Origin: CAVZCK01 sp963798805
Lineage (GTDB): Bacteria > Pseudomonadota > Alphaproteobacteria > Rhizobiales > Rhodomicrobiaceae
Direction of reading: 5' to 3'
Assembly: GCA_963798805.1 (NCBI GenBank)
Contig: CAWCVC010000015.1
Span: 310,001 to 374,000, forward strand
DNA: 64,000 nucleotides
Part shown: piece by piece, positions 45,645-54,723 of the stretch
Layout: every line of letters begins with the position of its first letter
Numbering within the stretch: the first letter of the stretch is position 1
Notes under the pieces: generated by a model
Told to the model about the DNA's origin: nothing
Database searches by the model: none
The model's input: only the letters and a program-made list of their open reading frames with translations
Translations under genes and position numbers: made by a program

Positions 45645-46871
45645 TGTAAAAGCCAAGACTTGATCTGACAGACGGTGTCTGGGGAGCTGTCCGGTTTGAC
45701 TGCCCGACGTTGTCAGGCAGCGATCATTTTCTCCATCGCAATGGGCTTGGCGTCAAGGAAAGTCTGCATCGGGGTTTTTCCGAAGCACCAGCGTCCCTGA
45801 TGCGGCCGTTCGCGGTTGAACGCCTCGAGCCAGAGATCGAGATCGGCCTGCAACTCATCGATCGCGTGGTAGAGCTTTTTCCGGAACGCCAGCCGGTAGA
45901 ACTCGTTCAGTACCGTTCGATGGAAGCGTTCAACAATGCCGTTGGTCTGCGGACTTTTGGTCTTGGTGCGGGAGTGGTCGATATCCTCGACGGCGAGATA
46001 GAGCTCATATTCGTGCCGCTCGGGATTGCCGCAATATTCCGTGCCCCGATCCGTCAGGACGCGCTGGAGCTTGATGTCCTGGCTTTCAAAGAACGGGATC
46101 ACCCGGTCGTTGAGGATTTCAGCCGCGGTGATCGGGGTCTTGCGATCGTAGAGCTTGGCGAAGGTGACCTTCGAATAGGTGTCGACGAAGGTCTGCTGAT
46201 AGATCCGCCCGACGCCCTTCATGTTGCCGACGTAAAAAGTGTCTTGAGCACCGCAATAGCCAGGGTGCTCGCTCTCGAATTCTCCGTGTGCTTCCTTCTC
46301 GGCCTTAGCCTTTTCGAGCGCGGCGAGCTGGCTTTCCGTGAGGATGCCGCCTTCCTGTGCGATTTTGGTTTCCAATGCCTTGAGCCGCTTTTTCATCGTC
46401 TCCAGGTCGTGCCGCAGCCAGACGCAGCGCACGCCGGCCGGCGACACGGTGATGCCACGCTTCTTCAGTTCGTTGGCGACGCGGAGCTGGCCGAAGGGCG
46501 GTTGCTCGATCGCCATTTCGACGATCGCAGCCTCGACCTCCTCGGCGACGCGGTTCCGCAGCAGCGGCTTGGCTCTGGAGATCTCCTGCAGCGCGAACTC
46601 GCCGCCTGTGTCGTACAGCTCCTTGAACCGGTAGAAACTGTCGCGGCTGTAGCCCAGCATCTTGCACGCCTGGCTCACATTGCCGAGCTGCTTGGCCAGC
46701 TCCAGCAATCCGAGTTTTGCGCGAATGACTTTCTGCTCTTTGGTCATGGTGTGTTTCCTATCCGCCGAGGCGGGGCGCTCCGCAACCCCGACCAGCTCCG
46801 CGCCCCGCCTCGGCTATCGTTGCGCCGTGGGGCCAGAACACCATATGTCTGATTAAGTTTTAGCTAATGCA
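45645..46871 (-). mobile_element. IS481-family insertion sequence inside IS1380 copy A
   Basis: 1227 bp. Terminal repeats are imperfect: left tgtaaaagccaagactt, right end complement tgcattagctaaaactt. A 7-bp target duplication tctactg is found at 45638-45644 and 46872-46878. Comparing with the uninterrupted IS1380 copy B confirms both junctions exactly. Confidence 0.95.
45713..46747 (-). CDS. IS481-family transposase
   Basis: 344 residues. An N-terminal HTH (VSQACKMLGYSRDSFYRFKE) and a second HTH-like block are followed by the rve integrase core: AQDTFYVGNMKGVGRIYQQT (first acidic site), KLQRVLTDRGTEYCGNPERH (second Asp) and TKSPQTNGIVERFHRTVLNE (Glu). The ending with KPIAMEKMIAA is typical of the group. 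Frame intact; probably active. Confidence 0.93.
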   Translation of the reverse strand: MTKEQKVIRAKLGLLELAKQLGNVSQACKMLGYSRDSFYRFKELYDTGGEFALQEISRAKPLLRNRVAEEVEAAIVEMAIEQPPFGQLRVANELKKRGITVSPAGVRCVWLRHDLETMKKRLKALETKIAQEGGILTESQLAALEKAKAEKEAHGEFESEHPGYCGAQDTFYVGNMKGVGRIYQQTFVDTYSKVTFAKLYDRKTPITAAEILNDRVIPFFESQDIKLQRVLTDRGTEYCGNPERHEYELYLAVEDIDHSRTKTKSPQTNGIVERFHRTVLNEFYRLAFRKKLYHAIDELQADLDLWLEAFNRERPHQGRWCFGKTPMQTFLDAKPIAMEKMIAA

Positions 46872-47365
46872 TCTACTGCGAGAGGGGACAGGCAGAGAAT
46901 CTGATCAAGCAACATAAAGCGCAACTCGCATCCGATCGCACCAGCTGCCGATCGCCGCTTGCTAATCAGATGCGGCTCATTCTGCACACCGCCGCCTATT
47001 GGCTGATGCTCGATGTGCGCGATTGCGTGCCGTCCTGGCATCCTTTGCGGCAAAGCGAGTTCGCCAGCATTCGCCTGCGCCTGCTGAAAATCGCCGGACG
47101 TTTCGTCGAGACCGCGAGCCGCATCCGTGTGGCACTCGCCTCGTGCTGCCCGGAGGCCGAGCTGTTCAGCCTCGTTGCCTTCCGGCTGCAATCGTCCGGG
47201 CCATGAATGGTGGGGCATGACCGCCCCAGGAGCCCGGACCATCCACCTTCAGCGCGTCGACAGCGTACTCGAGCCGATCAGCCTGCCGGACGTGTCCGCA
47301 CAGGACGGATCACCTCGCCCAGCAAGAACGGAAAGAAGATAGCCTGCTCGGACGCATAAGAACGG

Positions 47366-47696
47366 CTAGAGGGGCGCCTCGACGATGTCGCTGATCACCA
47401 TCTCCTCGGCCATTTGCGGGATCTTCTCTATTCGGCGCGTCGAGGTCAAGCGCTCTCGGGCTTCGCTGAACCGCCGGCAGATATTCTTTGCGAGCCCGTG
47501 CTTCTCTTCGGGATCGGCTCTTTGGCCTTCCCATCATGGGATCAGAAGAACGAGGTGGTGCAATCTGACTCACGTCCTGGTCGCCGAAGCGATCGGCACA
47601 AGGCCCAAAGCGCAATCACCTCATCCATCGTCCCGCAAAAGACATCTATCCACCGGCAGGCGGAACTCTATGGCTTCCTTTTCCGGCTGGAAATCA
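47366..47696 (-). other. Short unresolved coding remnant next to IS1380
   Basis: One minus-strand frame from about 47534 to the stop at 47366-47368 reads EEKHGLAKNICRRFSEARER, then TSTRRIEKIPQMAEEMVISD and VEAPL. It looks like the C-terminus of a real protein, not a shadow, but I do not recognise it. Upstream it is cut by a TGA and then unrelated sequence up to the IS110 gene at 47697. The stop codon falls in the CTAG target of IS1380. Confidence 0.35.
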
Positions 47697-48734
47697 TCAC
47701 GCCGGCATGGTGGCTGTCTCCCTTGTCCATCGAAATTCGCTGCCGTCACTCCACATGCGATGCATGATGACTGCGAGGCGACGCGCCAGAGCAACAATGG
47801 CTTTCTGCCGGCCCCGCCGCTTGGCGATGTTCATCGCCCAGGCTTTCAGCCATGACCATTTCTTCACGCGGCTCAGCATCACGTGCGCCGCTTCGTAAAG
47901 CAGGGCGCGCAGCATGCCGTCACCGCATAGCGAGATCCGGCCGATGCGATGGTTCTCGCCCGATTGATTGAGCGCCGGGGTCAATCCCAACGCCGGTCCG
48001 ACGGCACGCGAATTCCGGAAACGAGCCGGGACATCGATGGTGCTGGTGAAGGCGAGCGATGTTACCGGACCGACGCCAGGGATCGTCATTAATCGCCGGC
48101 ATGTGTCGTCATCCCGCACCAAAGACAGCACGATCCGATGCAGGCGGGAGAACTCCTGGCGCAGCTTTTCTCTGGCGGCAAGCAGAGGCGAGAGGATTTC
48201 CATCAGATCGGGCATGTCTCCAATGAGCTCAAGGATGCGGGCTTCGAAGCCATTCGTCCTGATGATGCCGACCTTGAGACCGAAGTTCCGCAACAGCCCA
48301 CGGATGTCGTTCTCGATGTCGATCGCCTTCTCCTGCAAAAGCTTGCGCGCCGTCAACAGGGCGCGGCGCTTTTGGCTTTTCAGCGTCTTTACGTGCACAG
48401 GCCGGAACAGCTTGACCCGCATCATTTGCGCAATACCCCGTGCATCGTTGCGATCGGTCTTATTCACTTGCGCCTTCAGGAACGCTTTCGCATGGCGGGT
48501 TTCAATGCAGATCGCCGGCAATCCCGCTTCCACCAAACCGCTGAAGAGCCATTGCGACAATGGACCGGCCTCAAGCCCGATACGTTCGAGCCGCCACGCT
48601 GGATGCTTGAGCACCTCAGCAAGATCTTCCGGATGGCTCGGCACCTTCAGCTCACGGCAGATCTCGCCCGTCTCATCGACAATGCAAATCGCAGTCTCTT
48701 TCACCGAGATGTCCAATCCGGCATAATGCTTCAT
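47697..48734 (-). CDS. IS110-family transposase
   Basis: 345 residues. N-terminal DEDD/RuvC-like domain: MKHYAGLDISVKETAICIVD, LEAGPLSQWLFSGLVEAG, and QVNKTDRNDARGIAQMMRV. The C-terminal transposase_20 domain has MTIPGVGPVTSLAFTSTID and ALGLTPALNQSGENHRIGRI. IS110 elements lack inverted repeats, so I cannot set exact ends; they lie within about 47690 to 48780. Intact. It has inserted next to conjugation-gene remnants. Confidence 0.95.
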   Translation of the reverse strand: MKHYAGLDISVKETAICIVDETGEICRELKVPSHPEDLAEVLKHPAWRLERIGLEAGPLSQWLFSGLVEAGLPAICIETRHAKAFLKAQVNKTDRNDARGIAQMMRVKLFRPVHVKTLKSQKRRALLTARKLLQEKAIDIENDIRGLLRNFGLKVGIIRTNGFEARILELIGDMPDLMEILSPLLAAREKLRQEFSRLHRIVLSLVRDDDTCRRLMTIPGVGPVTSLAFTSTIDVPARFRNSRAVGPALGLTPALNQSGENHRIGRISLCGDGMLRALLYEAAHVMLSRVKKWSWLKAWAMNIAKRRGRQKAIVALARRLAVIMHRMWSDGSEFRWTRETATMPA

Positions 48735-48836
48735 GCTGCGCTTCCTTTCCTGGTGCTTGTGGCTGCTTCACACAGACCACGTTTTACCATCAGCTCGAAG
48801 CGCAGCACCTCCATACTCCGCCGCTAAAGATGGGGC

Positions 48837-49094
48837 TCAAGCCGAATACCCCATCTGGCTCAGATAGGCGTCCCGCTCCCTCGGATCGGCGATCGCTTCC
48901 GCCCTCGCCTTGAGCTGTCCTTCCAGGGTCAGATAGTGATCGGCGGCTTCGGCGCCGATCGTCATCAGGTGGCTCTCCAGCTTGCCCTCCCTCTCCAGCC
49001 TGGCGTACTCGGCCGGATGGTTGATCGAGACCAGCCTCTTGCGGGCTCCCGCGAAGCGCGCCGTCAGCCGCGCCTTGCGCTCCTCCTCGTTCAT
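48837..49094 (-). CDS. Small hypothetical protein linked to conjugation genes
   Basis: 85 residues from MNEEERKARLTARFAGARKR, overlapping or abutting the end of the TraG remnant. It is charged and helical, with RLVSINHPAEYARLEREGKL and a C-terminal helix ending LSQMGYSA. No known motif. In alphaproteobacterial conjugative islands a small gene often follows the coupling-protein gene, so it is likely a leftover of a transfer operon. IS110 lies immediately downstream. Confidence 0.55.
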   Translation of the reverse strand: MNEEERKARLTARFAGARKRLVSINHPAEYARLEREGKLESHLMTIGAEAADHYLTLEGQLKARAEAIADPRERDAYLSQMGYSA

Positions 49095-49937
49095 GGCGGA
49101 TCTCCTTGAGCGGCTCGGCCGCGGCCTCGTCGCTTGCGCTCTCGCTCTGCTCACTGCTCTTATCCTCCCCGGCTGCGGTCTCATCAAGACCGCCGAGGCC
49201 GAAGAGACGCTCAAGGAACGACAGCTGTCCGGGATGGGGGCGCCGCCTCGAGCTTATGAGGCCTCCCTCAGGATCAGCCTGAAGGCCGGCCGGCGGCGCG
49301 GCCGGGGCGGCGCCAGCCTCGCCCGTGCGGCCAGTTCCGCATCCTGGAAATACAGAGCCTGCCTGCCAAGGATGGGCGCGTGGCCGGCGGCAAAGATCAG
49401 CATGTCGCGGTAGAGCCCGTCGATCGGCCGGTTCGGATCGGAGAGGGCAAGAGCGACATCGGGCAAGGTGCCGGCCCGGCCCTTCTCGCGGGCGGCATAG
49501 AGCACATGCAAAATAGCGCCGGTCAAAAAGGCGTGCGAAGTCTTGGCCCAATGGTCGATCAGCCCCTTGCCTTCCGGGTCGACCAGGATGGTGACGAGGT
49601 TCTGCACATCGCCGACCTCATGCGGCGTTGCCAGCCGGATCTCCTCCAGCGGATTGAAATGGGCGCTGCCCTCGGCGGCGCCGGGATCGAAGCGCAGCAC
49701 GATGGTGTCGGCTTCTCTGGCGCGCCAGCCGGCGGTGAGGTTCCACAGCTCGCCCTTTTGATCATTGACGACGAGGCTTGCCGGCCAGGTCAGCAGTGTC
49801 GGGACCACCAGCCCGACGCCCTTGCCGGAGCGCGTCGGCGCGATCGCCGCGACATGCTCCGGCCCGTCATGGCGCAGGGTGTGCAAGCGGCCCGTCGCAT
49901 CCCGCCAGCCGCCGACATGCACCCCGGCCCGGCTTAG
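49094..49937 (-). pseudogene. traG: Conjugal coupling protein TraG/VirD4, 5'-truncated with internal deletion
   Basis: The 5' end is cut by IS1380 copy B at 49938. The first part reads HVGGWRDATGRLHTLRHDGP, then Walker A IAPTRSGKGVGLVVPTLL and SLVVNDQKGELWNLTAGW (Walker B-like Asp), continuing to PNRPIDGLYRDMLIFA. Directly after this comes ILGRQALYFQDAELAARARL, which in TraG-type proteins lies near the C-terminus, so several hundred residues are missing between. A frameshift then leads to a third part with LSFLERLFGLGGLDETAAGE and an acidic tail to about 49095. The protein would have linked relaxosome and type IV channel. Dead. Confidence 0.8.
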
Positions 49938-51590
49938 CCGTTCTTATGCGTCCGAGCAGGCTATCTTCTTTCCGTTCTTGCTGGGCGGGCGAGGTGATCC
50001 GTCCTGTGCGGACACGTCCGGCAGGCTGATCGGCTCGAGTACGCTGTCGACGCGCTGAAGGTGGATGGTCCGGGCTCCTGGGGCGGTCATGCCCCACCAT
50101 TCATGGCCCGGACGATTGCAGCCGGAAGGCAACGAGGCTGAACAGCTCGGCCTCCGGGCAGCACGAGGCGAGTGCCACACGGATGCGGCTCGCGGTCTCG
50201 ACGAAACGTCCGGCGATTTTCAGCAGGCGCAGGCGAATGCTGGCGAACTCGCTTTGCCGCAAAGGATGCCAGGACGGCACGCAATCGCGCACATCGAGCA
50301 TCAGCCAATAGGCGGCGGTGTGCAGAATGAGCCGCATCTGATTAGCAAGCGGCGATCGGCAGCTGGTGCGATCGGATGCGAGTTGCGCTTTATGTTGCTT
50401 GATCAGATTCTCTGCCTGTCCCCTCTCGCAGTAGAGGGTCGCATAGATGTGCTCGGCGTTGCCTTTCGCCAGCGAGGTGACGGCATAGCGGATGTCGAGC
50501 CCGCGGCGGAGCATGTCGTCCTCATGACTGGCGCTCGCCTCGATACGTGCCACAACACGGCGCTCCCTGGCCCAGGATTTTGCCGCATAGCGCGTTTCGG
50601 CGAAGCCGCGCAGAACGGCAAGTTGCTCCTCGGCGCGGCGCGTCCGGATATCATCGGCCTCCGGTTCGACCAAGCGGTTGAGCACGGTATTGCCAGCAAA
50701 GCCGAAGACATAGTCGATGCCATTGGCCTCACACCAGCTCATAACTTCTTCTCGGCCGTAGTGACTATCGCCACGAATGGTGATGCGCGTATCGGACCAA
50801 TGCCGGCGAATGCGATTGATCAGACGGCGCAGTAATCCACGGACTTCCTTGCCTGAGGGCGTCTTGCCCGGACGCAGGATCATGGTGACCGGGCGGCCCG
50901 TCGCTGTCTCATAGATGTGGATCGGCAGAAAGCAGCGCTCGTCGTAATGGGCGTTCCATTCCGACAGTTTCTGATGGCCGTGCACCACGTCGAGCGTGTC
51001 ATCGATGTCCAGCACCACCGATGCCGGCGGCATCTTGTAGCTCCGGCACCAGATGTCGACGAGCGCATAGGTCAGGCGGATGATCTCCTTCAGCGTCGGC
51101 GCGTTCTCCCAGCGCGAGATGGTCGGCTGCGAGCATAGATCATTGCCCGTGTCGGGCAGCCGCCCGCAGGCAAGCTTGAAGGCGGCATCGCAGCGCAGCC
51201 AGTCGAAGTCATTGCCATCCGCGTAGCCGCAGGCGATCGCCAACATGCGCCCTTTCAGTATGTCCTCAACTGTGTGCGTAATATGCGCCCGATCGCGCCG
51301 GTCGGCGATCAAAGCAGCGAGAGTTTGGGAGAGAGCCCGCCGACGCTCGGCAAGCGCGAGCAGCATGACGCCGCTGTCGGAGGAGAGACGACCGCCATCG
51401 AAGGCAGCTGTGACTTTCTTGCGCGACACGGCTGGATAGGGAACGGTGAGCGGGTTATCGTCGGTCATGGCGGGTGTGGCTCTGCGCTGCGGCGCGCATA
51501 GGATGGCTTCGACACCCATTTCCTACGCAAGTTCAATGCCTTGCGCCACATTCGCCAGCGCAATTTCTAACTGCGGCTGAATAAGATCGG
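49938..51590 (-). mobile_element. IS1380-family element, copy B (intact)
   Basis: 1653 bp with terminal repeats ccgttcttat (left) and the complement of ccgatcttat (right), and a 4-bp target duplication ttag at 49934-49937 and 51591-51594. It is in the opposite orientation to copy A, so the two bracket 47366-49937, which holds IS110 and the TraG remnant. Confidence 0.95.
50101..51468 (-). CDS. IS1380-family transposase (intact)
   Basis: 455 residues from MTDDNPLTVPYPAVSRKKVT; a start 17 codons earlier is possible but lacks a better ribosome-binding site. Core motifs: VVLDIDDTLDVVHGHQKLSE (first Asp region), ITIRGDSHYGREEVMSWCEA (second), and LYCERGQAENLIKQHKAQLA (Glu region). It ends FSLVAFRLQSSGP. 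Full length, no frameshift. It can probably mobilise both copies. Confidence 0.95.
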   Translation of the reverse strand: MTDDNPLTVPYPAVSRKKVTAAFDGGRLSSDSGVMLLALAERRRALSQTLAALIADRRDRAHITHTVEDILKGRMLAIACGYADGNDFDWLRCDAAFKLACGRLPDTGNDLCSQPTISRWENAPTLKEIIRLTYALVDIWCRSYKMPPASVVLDIDDTLDVVHGHQKLSEWNAHYDERCFLPIHIYETATGRPVTMILRPGKTPSGKEVRGLLRRLINRIRRHWSDTRITIRGDSHYGREEVMSWCEANGIDYVFGFAGNTVLNRLVEPEADDIRTRRAEEQLAVLRGFAETRYAAKSWARERRVVARIEASASHEDDMLRRGLDIRYAVTSLAKGNAEHIYATLYCERGQAENLIKQHKAQLASDRTSCRSPLANQMRLILHTAAYWLMLDVRDCVPSWHPLRQSEFASIRLRLLKIAGRFVETASRIRVALASCCPEAELFSLVAFRLQSSGP

Positions 51591-51969
51591 TTAGCTAGCA
51601 TCCTGCGCTGGCGAACCGCGTGCATGGCGGCGAGCTCAGCGTCTATCGGGCCTGCATTCTCGCTGGGCTTCGCAAGCCGCCAGCAAAAGATTGGTCGAAG
51701 CTGGAGGCCTATGGCGTCAAAGCCGATGAGACCTCCCGTTAGCGGCACGGGTTCAGCAAACTATTGGTCTCGACGGAAAGCGACGCAGCTTGGACGATGG
51801 CGGCGAGTCGTCGGCGCTTGCCATTGAGGCCAATTGCGATTTCTGCGTGCCGAGCCAAAAAGCGATAATCGGGCGCAGGGCCGCCTATTCTGCTGATGGG
51901 CAAGCGAACATACCGCAAACCAGTCGTCGTTTGGGGCGCTTTTTCAGTTTCGCCGACACACCATCTTGG
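51591..51969. other. Intergenic with a small coding trace
   Basis: About 380 bases between the IS1380 end and the TPR gene. One plus-strand frame over about 51615-51735 reads HGGELSVYRACILAGLRKPP and AKDWSKLEAYGVKADET, which looks like a piece of a real protein of unknown type with no start or end. Nothing else is seen. Confidence 0.4.
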
Positions 51970-53547
51970 TCATGGCTTTAGCCGCTTCAGCTCAGCCCGC
52001 GCAGCCGCGTATTCGATGAAGTCCTTTGGGCAAATCTCCACCGCCTTCTTGAGCATGCGCTCAGCTTCGGCTGGTTTGTTTCGCAGAACATACCACTCGG
52101 CCGTGTAGAAGTGTGCCTCGCACTGCTGATCGGGCTTGTTCGCGGCATCGAGCGTCAGCTCCGGCGAGCCTCCGCCGAGATAAAGCTCGATTACGGCGTA
52201 GGGCCACTCCCTGGTCTTGAGCCGCACGGTCTCGGTCTTTAAGTCCGCTGCAGCAATCGTCTCTCCCGCTTTCGCGCGGGCAAGGTAACGGAAGAGCATG
52301 GCGTAGACGTCGTCACCCAATTCGAGGGCGCGGGACAGATCGCTCGCGGCGCCTTTGAAGTCGCCAGCGTTGAATTTAGAGATGCCGAGTTGCCGCACCA
52401 ATTCGGCATTCTTGGGCTTAAGCTCGACCGTTTTGGCTCTGTCCGTGATCGCTTTGTCGTATTCGCCCTTACGTTCATAAGCGTGGCCGCGGTGAATGTA
52501 GGCGAATTCATTTTTACGGTTCAGTTCGATCGCACGGGTGTAATCGACGATAGCCTTGTCGTATTCGCCCTTGTGTTCATAGGCGTAGCCGCGGTTGTTA
52601 TAAGGAACTTCATCTTTCGGGTTCAGCTCGACGACGTGAGTATAATCTGCGATAGCCTTGTCGTACTCGCCCTTTTTGATAAAGGCGTTACCACACCGAA
52701 TGTAGGCGTACTCGTTTTTCGGGTTCAGCTCGATGACACGGGCGCAATCGGCGATAGCCTTGTCGTACTCGCCCTTGTGTTCGTAGGCGTAGCCGCGGTG
52801 AATATAGGCGAATTCGTTTTTGCGGTTCAGTTCGATCGCGCGGGTGTAATCGACGATAGCCTTGTCGTATTCGCCCTTGTGTTCATAGGCGTAGCCGCGG
52901 TTGTTATAAGGAACTTCATCTTTCGGGTTCAGCTCGACGACGTGAGTATAATCTGCGATAGCCTTGTCGTACTCGCCCTTTTTGATAAAGGCGTTACCAC
53001 ACCGAATGTAGGCGTACTCGTTTTTCGGGTTCAGCTCGATGACACGGGCGCAATCGGCGATAGCCTTGTCGTACTCGCCCTTGTGTTCGTAGGCGTAGCC
53101 GCGGTGAATATAGGCGAATTCGTTTTTGCGGTTCAGTTCGATCGCGCGGGTGTAATCGGCGATAGCCTTGTCGTATTCGCCCTTGCTTCCATAAGCACCG
53201 GCGCGGTTATCATAAGCAGGTGCGAATTTCGGGTTCAGCTCGATGGCACGGGAGCAATCGGCTATGGCCTTGTCGTATTCGCCCTTGCGCCCATAAGCAT
53301 TGCCTCGGCTGCTATAGACCATGGCTTGAAAAGCAACGGCACGGCTGCCGACGCCGCCTTCCAGGATCGCAGAACACGCCTTGATCGCAAGGTCAGGATC
53401 TTGTTGCAGCACACAATCCTTCAACTCATCAGCCTTCGCCACAGTCGTTGCGCCAACGATCAATGAAAGAATTAGAATTTGAACCGGTAGGCTTCCCGCA
53501 ATAATACCCTCGTGATCGAAACGAAATAAAATGCGACTAAACACCAT
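51970..53547 (-). CDS. TPR-repeat protein with N-terminal signal
   Basis: 525 residues. Start at 53547 (MVFSRILFRFDHEGIIAGSL) has ggaggggg upstream. A hydrophobic stretch (LPVQILILSLIVGATTVAKA) marks a signal peptide, so the protein is probably periplasmic. About ten 34-residue TPR units follow, with the pattern YAYEHKGEYDKAIADYTRAI and ELNPKNEYAYIR. Three units (102 residues) occur twice in tandem with nearly identical DNA, so the repeat number has grown recently. A non-repeat C-terminus (from about residue 400) includes WPYAVIELYLGGGSPE and AEWYVLRNKPAEAERML, a pattern seen in secreted bacterial TPR proteins. It probably holds other proteins together. Confidence 0.88.
   Translation of the reverse strand: MVFSRILFRFDHEGIIAGSLPVQILILSLIVGATTVAKADELKDCVLQQDPDLAIKACSAILEGGVGSRAVAFQAMVYSSRGNAYGRKGEYDKAIADCSRAIELNPKFAPAYDNRAGAYGSKGEYDKAIADYTRAIELNRKNEFAYIHRGYAYEHKGEYDKAIADCARVIELNPKNEYAYIRCGNAFIKKGEYDKAIADYTHVVELNPKDEVPYNNRGYAYEHKGEYDKAIVDYTRAIELNRKNEFAYIHRGYAYEHKGEYDKAIADCARVIELNPKNEYAYIRCGNAFIKKGEYDKAIADYTHVVELNPKDEVPYNNRGYAYEHKGEYDKAIVDYTRAIELNRKNEFAYIHRGHAYERKGEYDKAITDRAKTVELKPKNAELVRQLGISKFNAGDFKGAASDLSRALELGDDVYAMLFRYLARAKAGETIAAADLKTETVRLKTREWPYAVIELYLGGGSPELTLDAANKPDQQCEAHFYTAEWYVLRNKPAEAERMLKKAVEICPKDFIEYAAARAELKRLKP
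52535..53152 (-). repeat. Tandem 306-bp duplication inside the TPR gene
   Basis: The blocks around 52535-52840 and 52841-53146 are almost identical at the DNA level with a period of exactly 306 bases (three TPR motifs). Flanking TPR units differ by many synonymous changes, so this pair is younger than the rest of the array. Confidence 0.9.
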
Positions 53548-54070
53548 AGGTCCCCCTCCGGCCGATCGCTCAACGCGAACGCCTCCGGTCATTATTGTGC
53601 CTACAGTACCTACAATGTTCGCCCCGAATGAGGCGAAGTTCACCGCCACCCAACTCGATTGGCGACGGTTAAAATCCGCCAAAGAGTTGCCGCCAGCCTG
53701 GCCGAGATGTGCGCGGTCTCAGAGACCGCTCGCACCGCACCCTCACCGGGACGTACACTTGCCGCCAGAGTGAGAAATAGGGCGCAACTCTCCGAGGACA
53801 AGTTGGCCGTGTTGAGGCGGCTCCTGACGCCCAAACGGCGGCGACTAGTAAGCAATCACCTTTCTTCGAGGCTGGCCGGTTTTGGCTCCGCCAAGCCGCA
53901 CGTCAATTATTTGGCGAACGTCTCTTAAGCGCCTTGGCCAATCACCCAACAAAAAATGTCGGCTCGTGTCGGGAAGACGGACGGCCGCACGTCTTTAGGG
54001 TAGCAACATGCCTTCTCAAAATGAATCCCGCAAGAGAAGGGATGCGAACCGCTAAGCGAAAGGAAAAGCA
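53548..54070. other. Intergenic, no gene seen
   Basis: About 520 bases between divergent genes (TPR protein and VOC protein). Short frames on both strands are not supported by composition or ribosome-binding sites. Promoters of both genes should lie here, but I could not define them. Confidence 0.45.
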
Positions 54071-54544
54071 ATGGCCAAGAACACGATTTGTCTGTGGTAC
54101 GACAAGGACGCCGAGGCCGCCGCCCGCTTCTATGCCGAGACCTTTCCGGGCAGCGCGGTGGGCGCCATTACCCGTGCCCCTGGGGACTACCCGTCCGGTA
54201 AGGAGGGCGATGTGCTGGTGGTTGAATTCACGGTCTTCGATATTCCCTGTATCGGCCTCAACGGCGGACCCATGTTCAAGCATAACGAAGCCTTCTCGTT
54301 TCAGATCGCCACCGACGATCAGGAAGAGACTGACCGCTACTGGAACGCCATCGTCGGCAATGGCGGCGAGGAGAGCGCTTGCGGCTGGTGCAAGGACAAA
54401 TGGGGCATCTCCTGGCAGATCACGCCGCGCGTGCTGACCGAGGCACTGGCGGTTGGCGGCGCTGAAGCCAAACGCGCATTCGATGCAATGATGAACATGA
54501 AGAAGATCGATGTCGCCGCGATCGAGACAGCGCGGCGCGGCTGA
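54071..54544 (+). CDS. VOC-family protein (PhnB-like)
   Basis: 157 residues. It begins MAKNTICLWYDKDAEAAARF followed by YAETFPGSAVGAITRAPGDY and VEFTVFDIPCIGLNGGP, the usual opening of the 3-demethylubiquinone methyltransferase-like/PhnB group of the vicinal oxygen chelate superfamily. The second half, WGISWQITPRVLTEALA, is also typical. The family binds metal through beta-alpha-beta modules; most members of this subgroup have no proven reaction. An aaaggaaaagca site precedes the ATG. Confidence 0.9.
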   Translation: MAKNTICLWYDKDAEAAARFYAETFPGSAVGAITRAPGDYPSGKEGDVLVVEFTVFDIPCIGLNGGPMFKHNEAFSFQIATDDQEETDRYWNAIVGNGGEESACGWCKDKWGISWQITPRVLTEALAVGGAEAKRAFDAMMNMKKIDVAAIETARRG

Positions 54545-54723
54545 CACCGGAAACCAGTGGCCTTTGTGAGGCGGGACATCCCGCAGACTGCGCCGTAAGA
54601 CCTTTACGCTCGCGCAGTCGCCAAGCGATTTGATGGGCCGGGTCAGTGAAGGATTGCAGGAGATGATCACCGGTTTCGGTGAAGGGCGAGGATTCAGGGT
54701 CGTCTGGCCCCTAATTAGAGGAG

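Larger units (their letters stand above)
44605..47206 (+). pseudogene. IS1380 transposase, interrupted by IS481
   Basis: The start MTDDNPLTVPYPAVSRKKVT is taken at 44605 as in copy B. The sequence is as in copy B up to HIYATLYC at about 45646; the remainder (ERGQAENLIKQHKAQLASDR onward) resumes at 46879 after the IS481 element and its 7-bp duplication and ends SFRLQSSGP-like at 47206. One substitution is visible against copy B (LDRLVEPE against LNRLVEPE). The insertion lies between DDE-core blocks, so the copy is inactive. Confidence 0.93.
44483..47365 (+). mobile_element. IS1380-family element, copy A (split by IS481)
   Basis: Terminal inverted repeats start ccgatcttat at the left and end ataagaacgg at the right; a ctag target duplication flanks it (44479-44482 and 47366-47369). 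Without the inserted IS481 and its duplication, the length is about 1649 bp, close to the 1653 bp of copy B at 49938-51590. Confidence 0.92.

Noticed and set aside
52480..53290. Evenly spaced repeats that could suggest a CRISPR array
   Set aside because: Period is 102 bp with no unique spacers; the repeats encode TPR motifs.
52390..53466. A 358-codon plus-strand frame with regular hydrophobic repeats, like a membrane protein
   Set aside because: The periodicity is the reverse complement of the TPR repeats in the coding strand.
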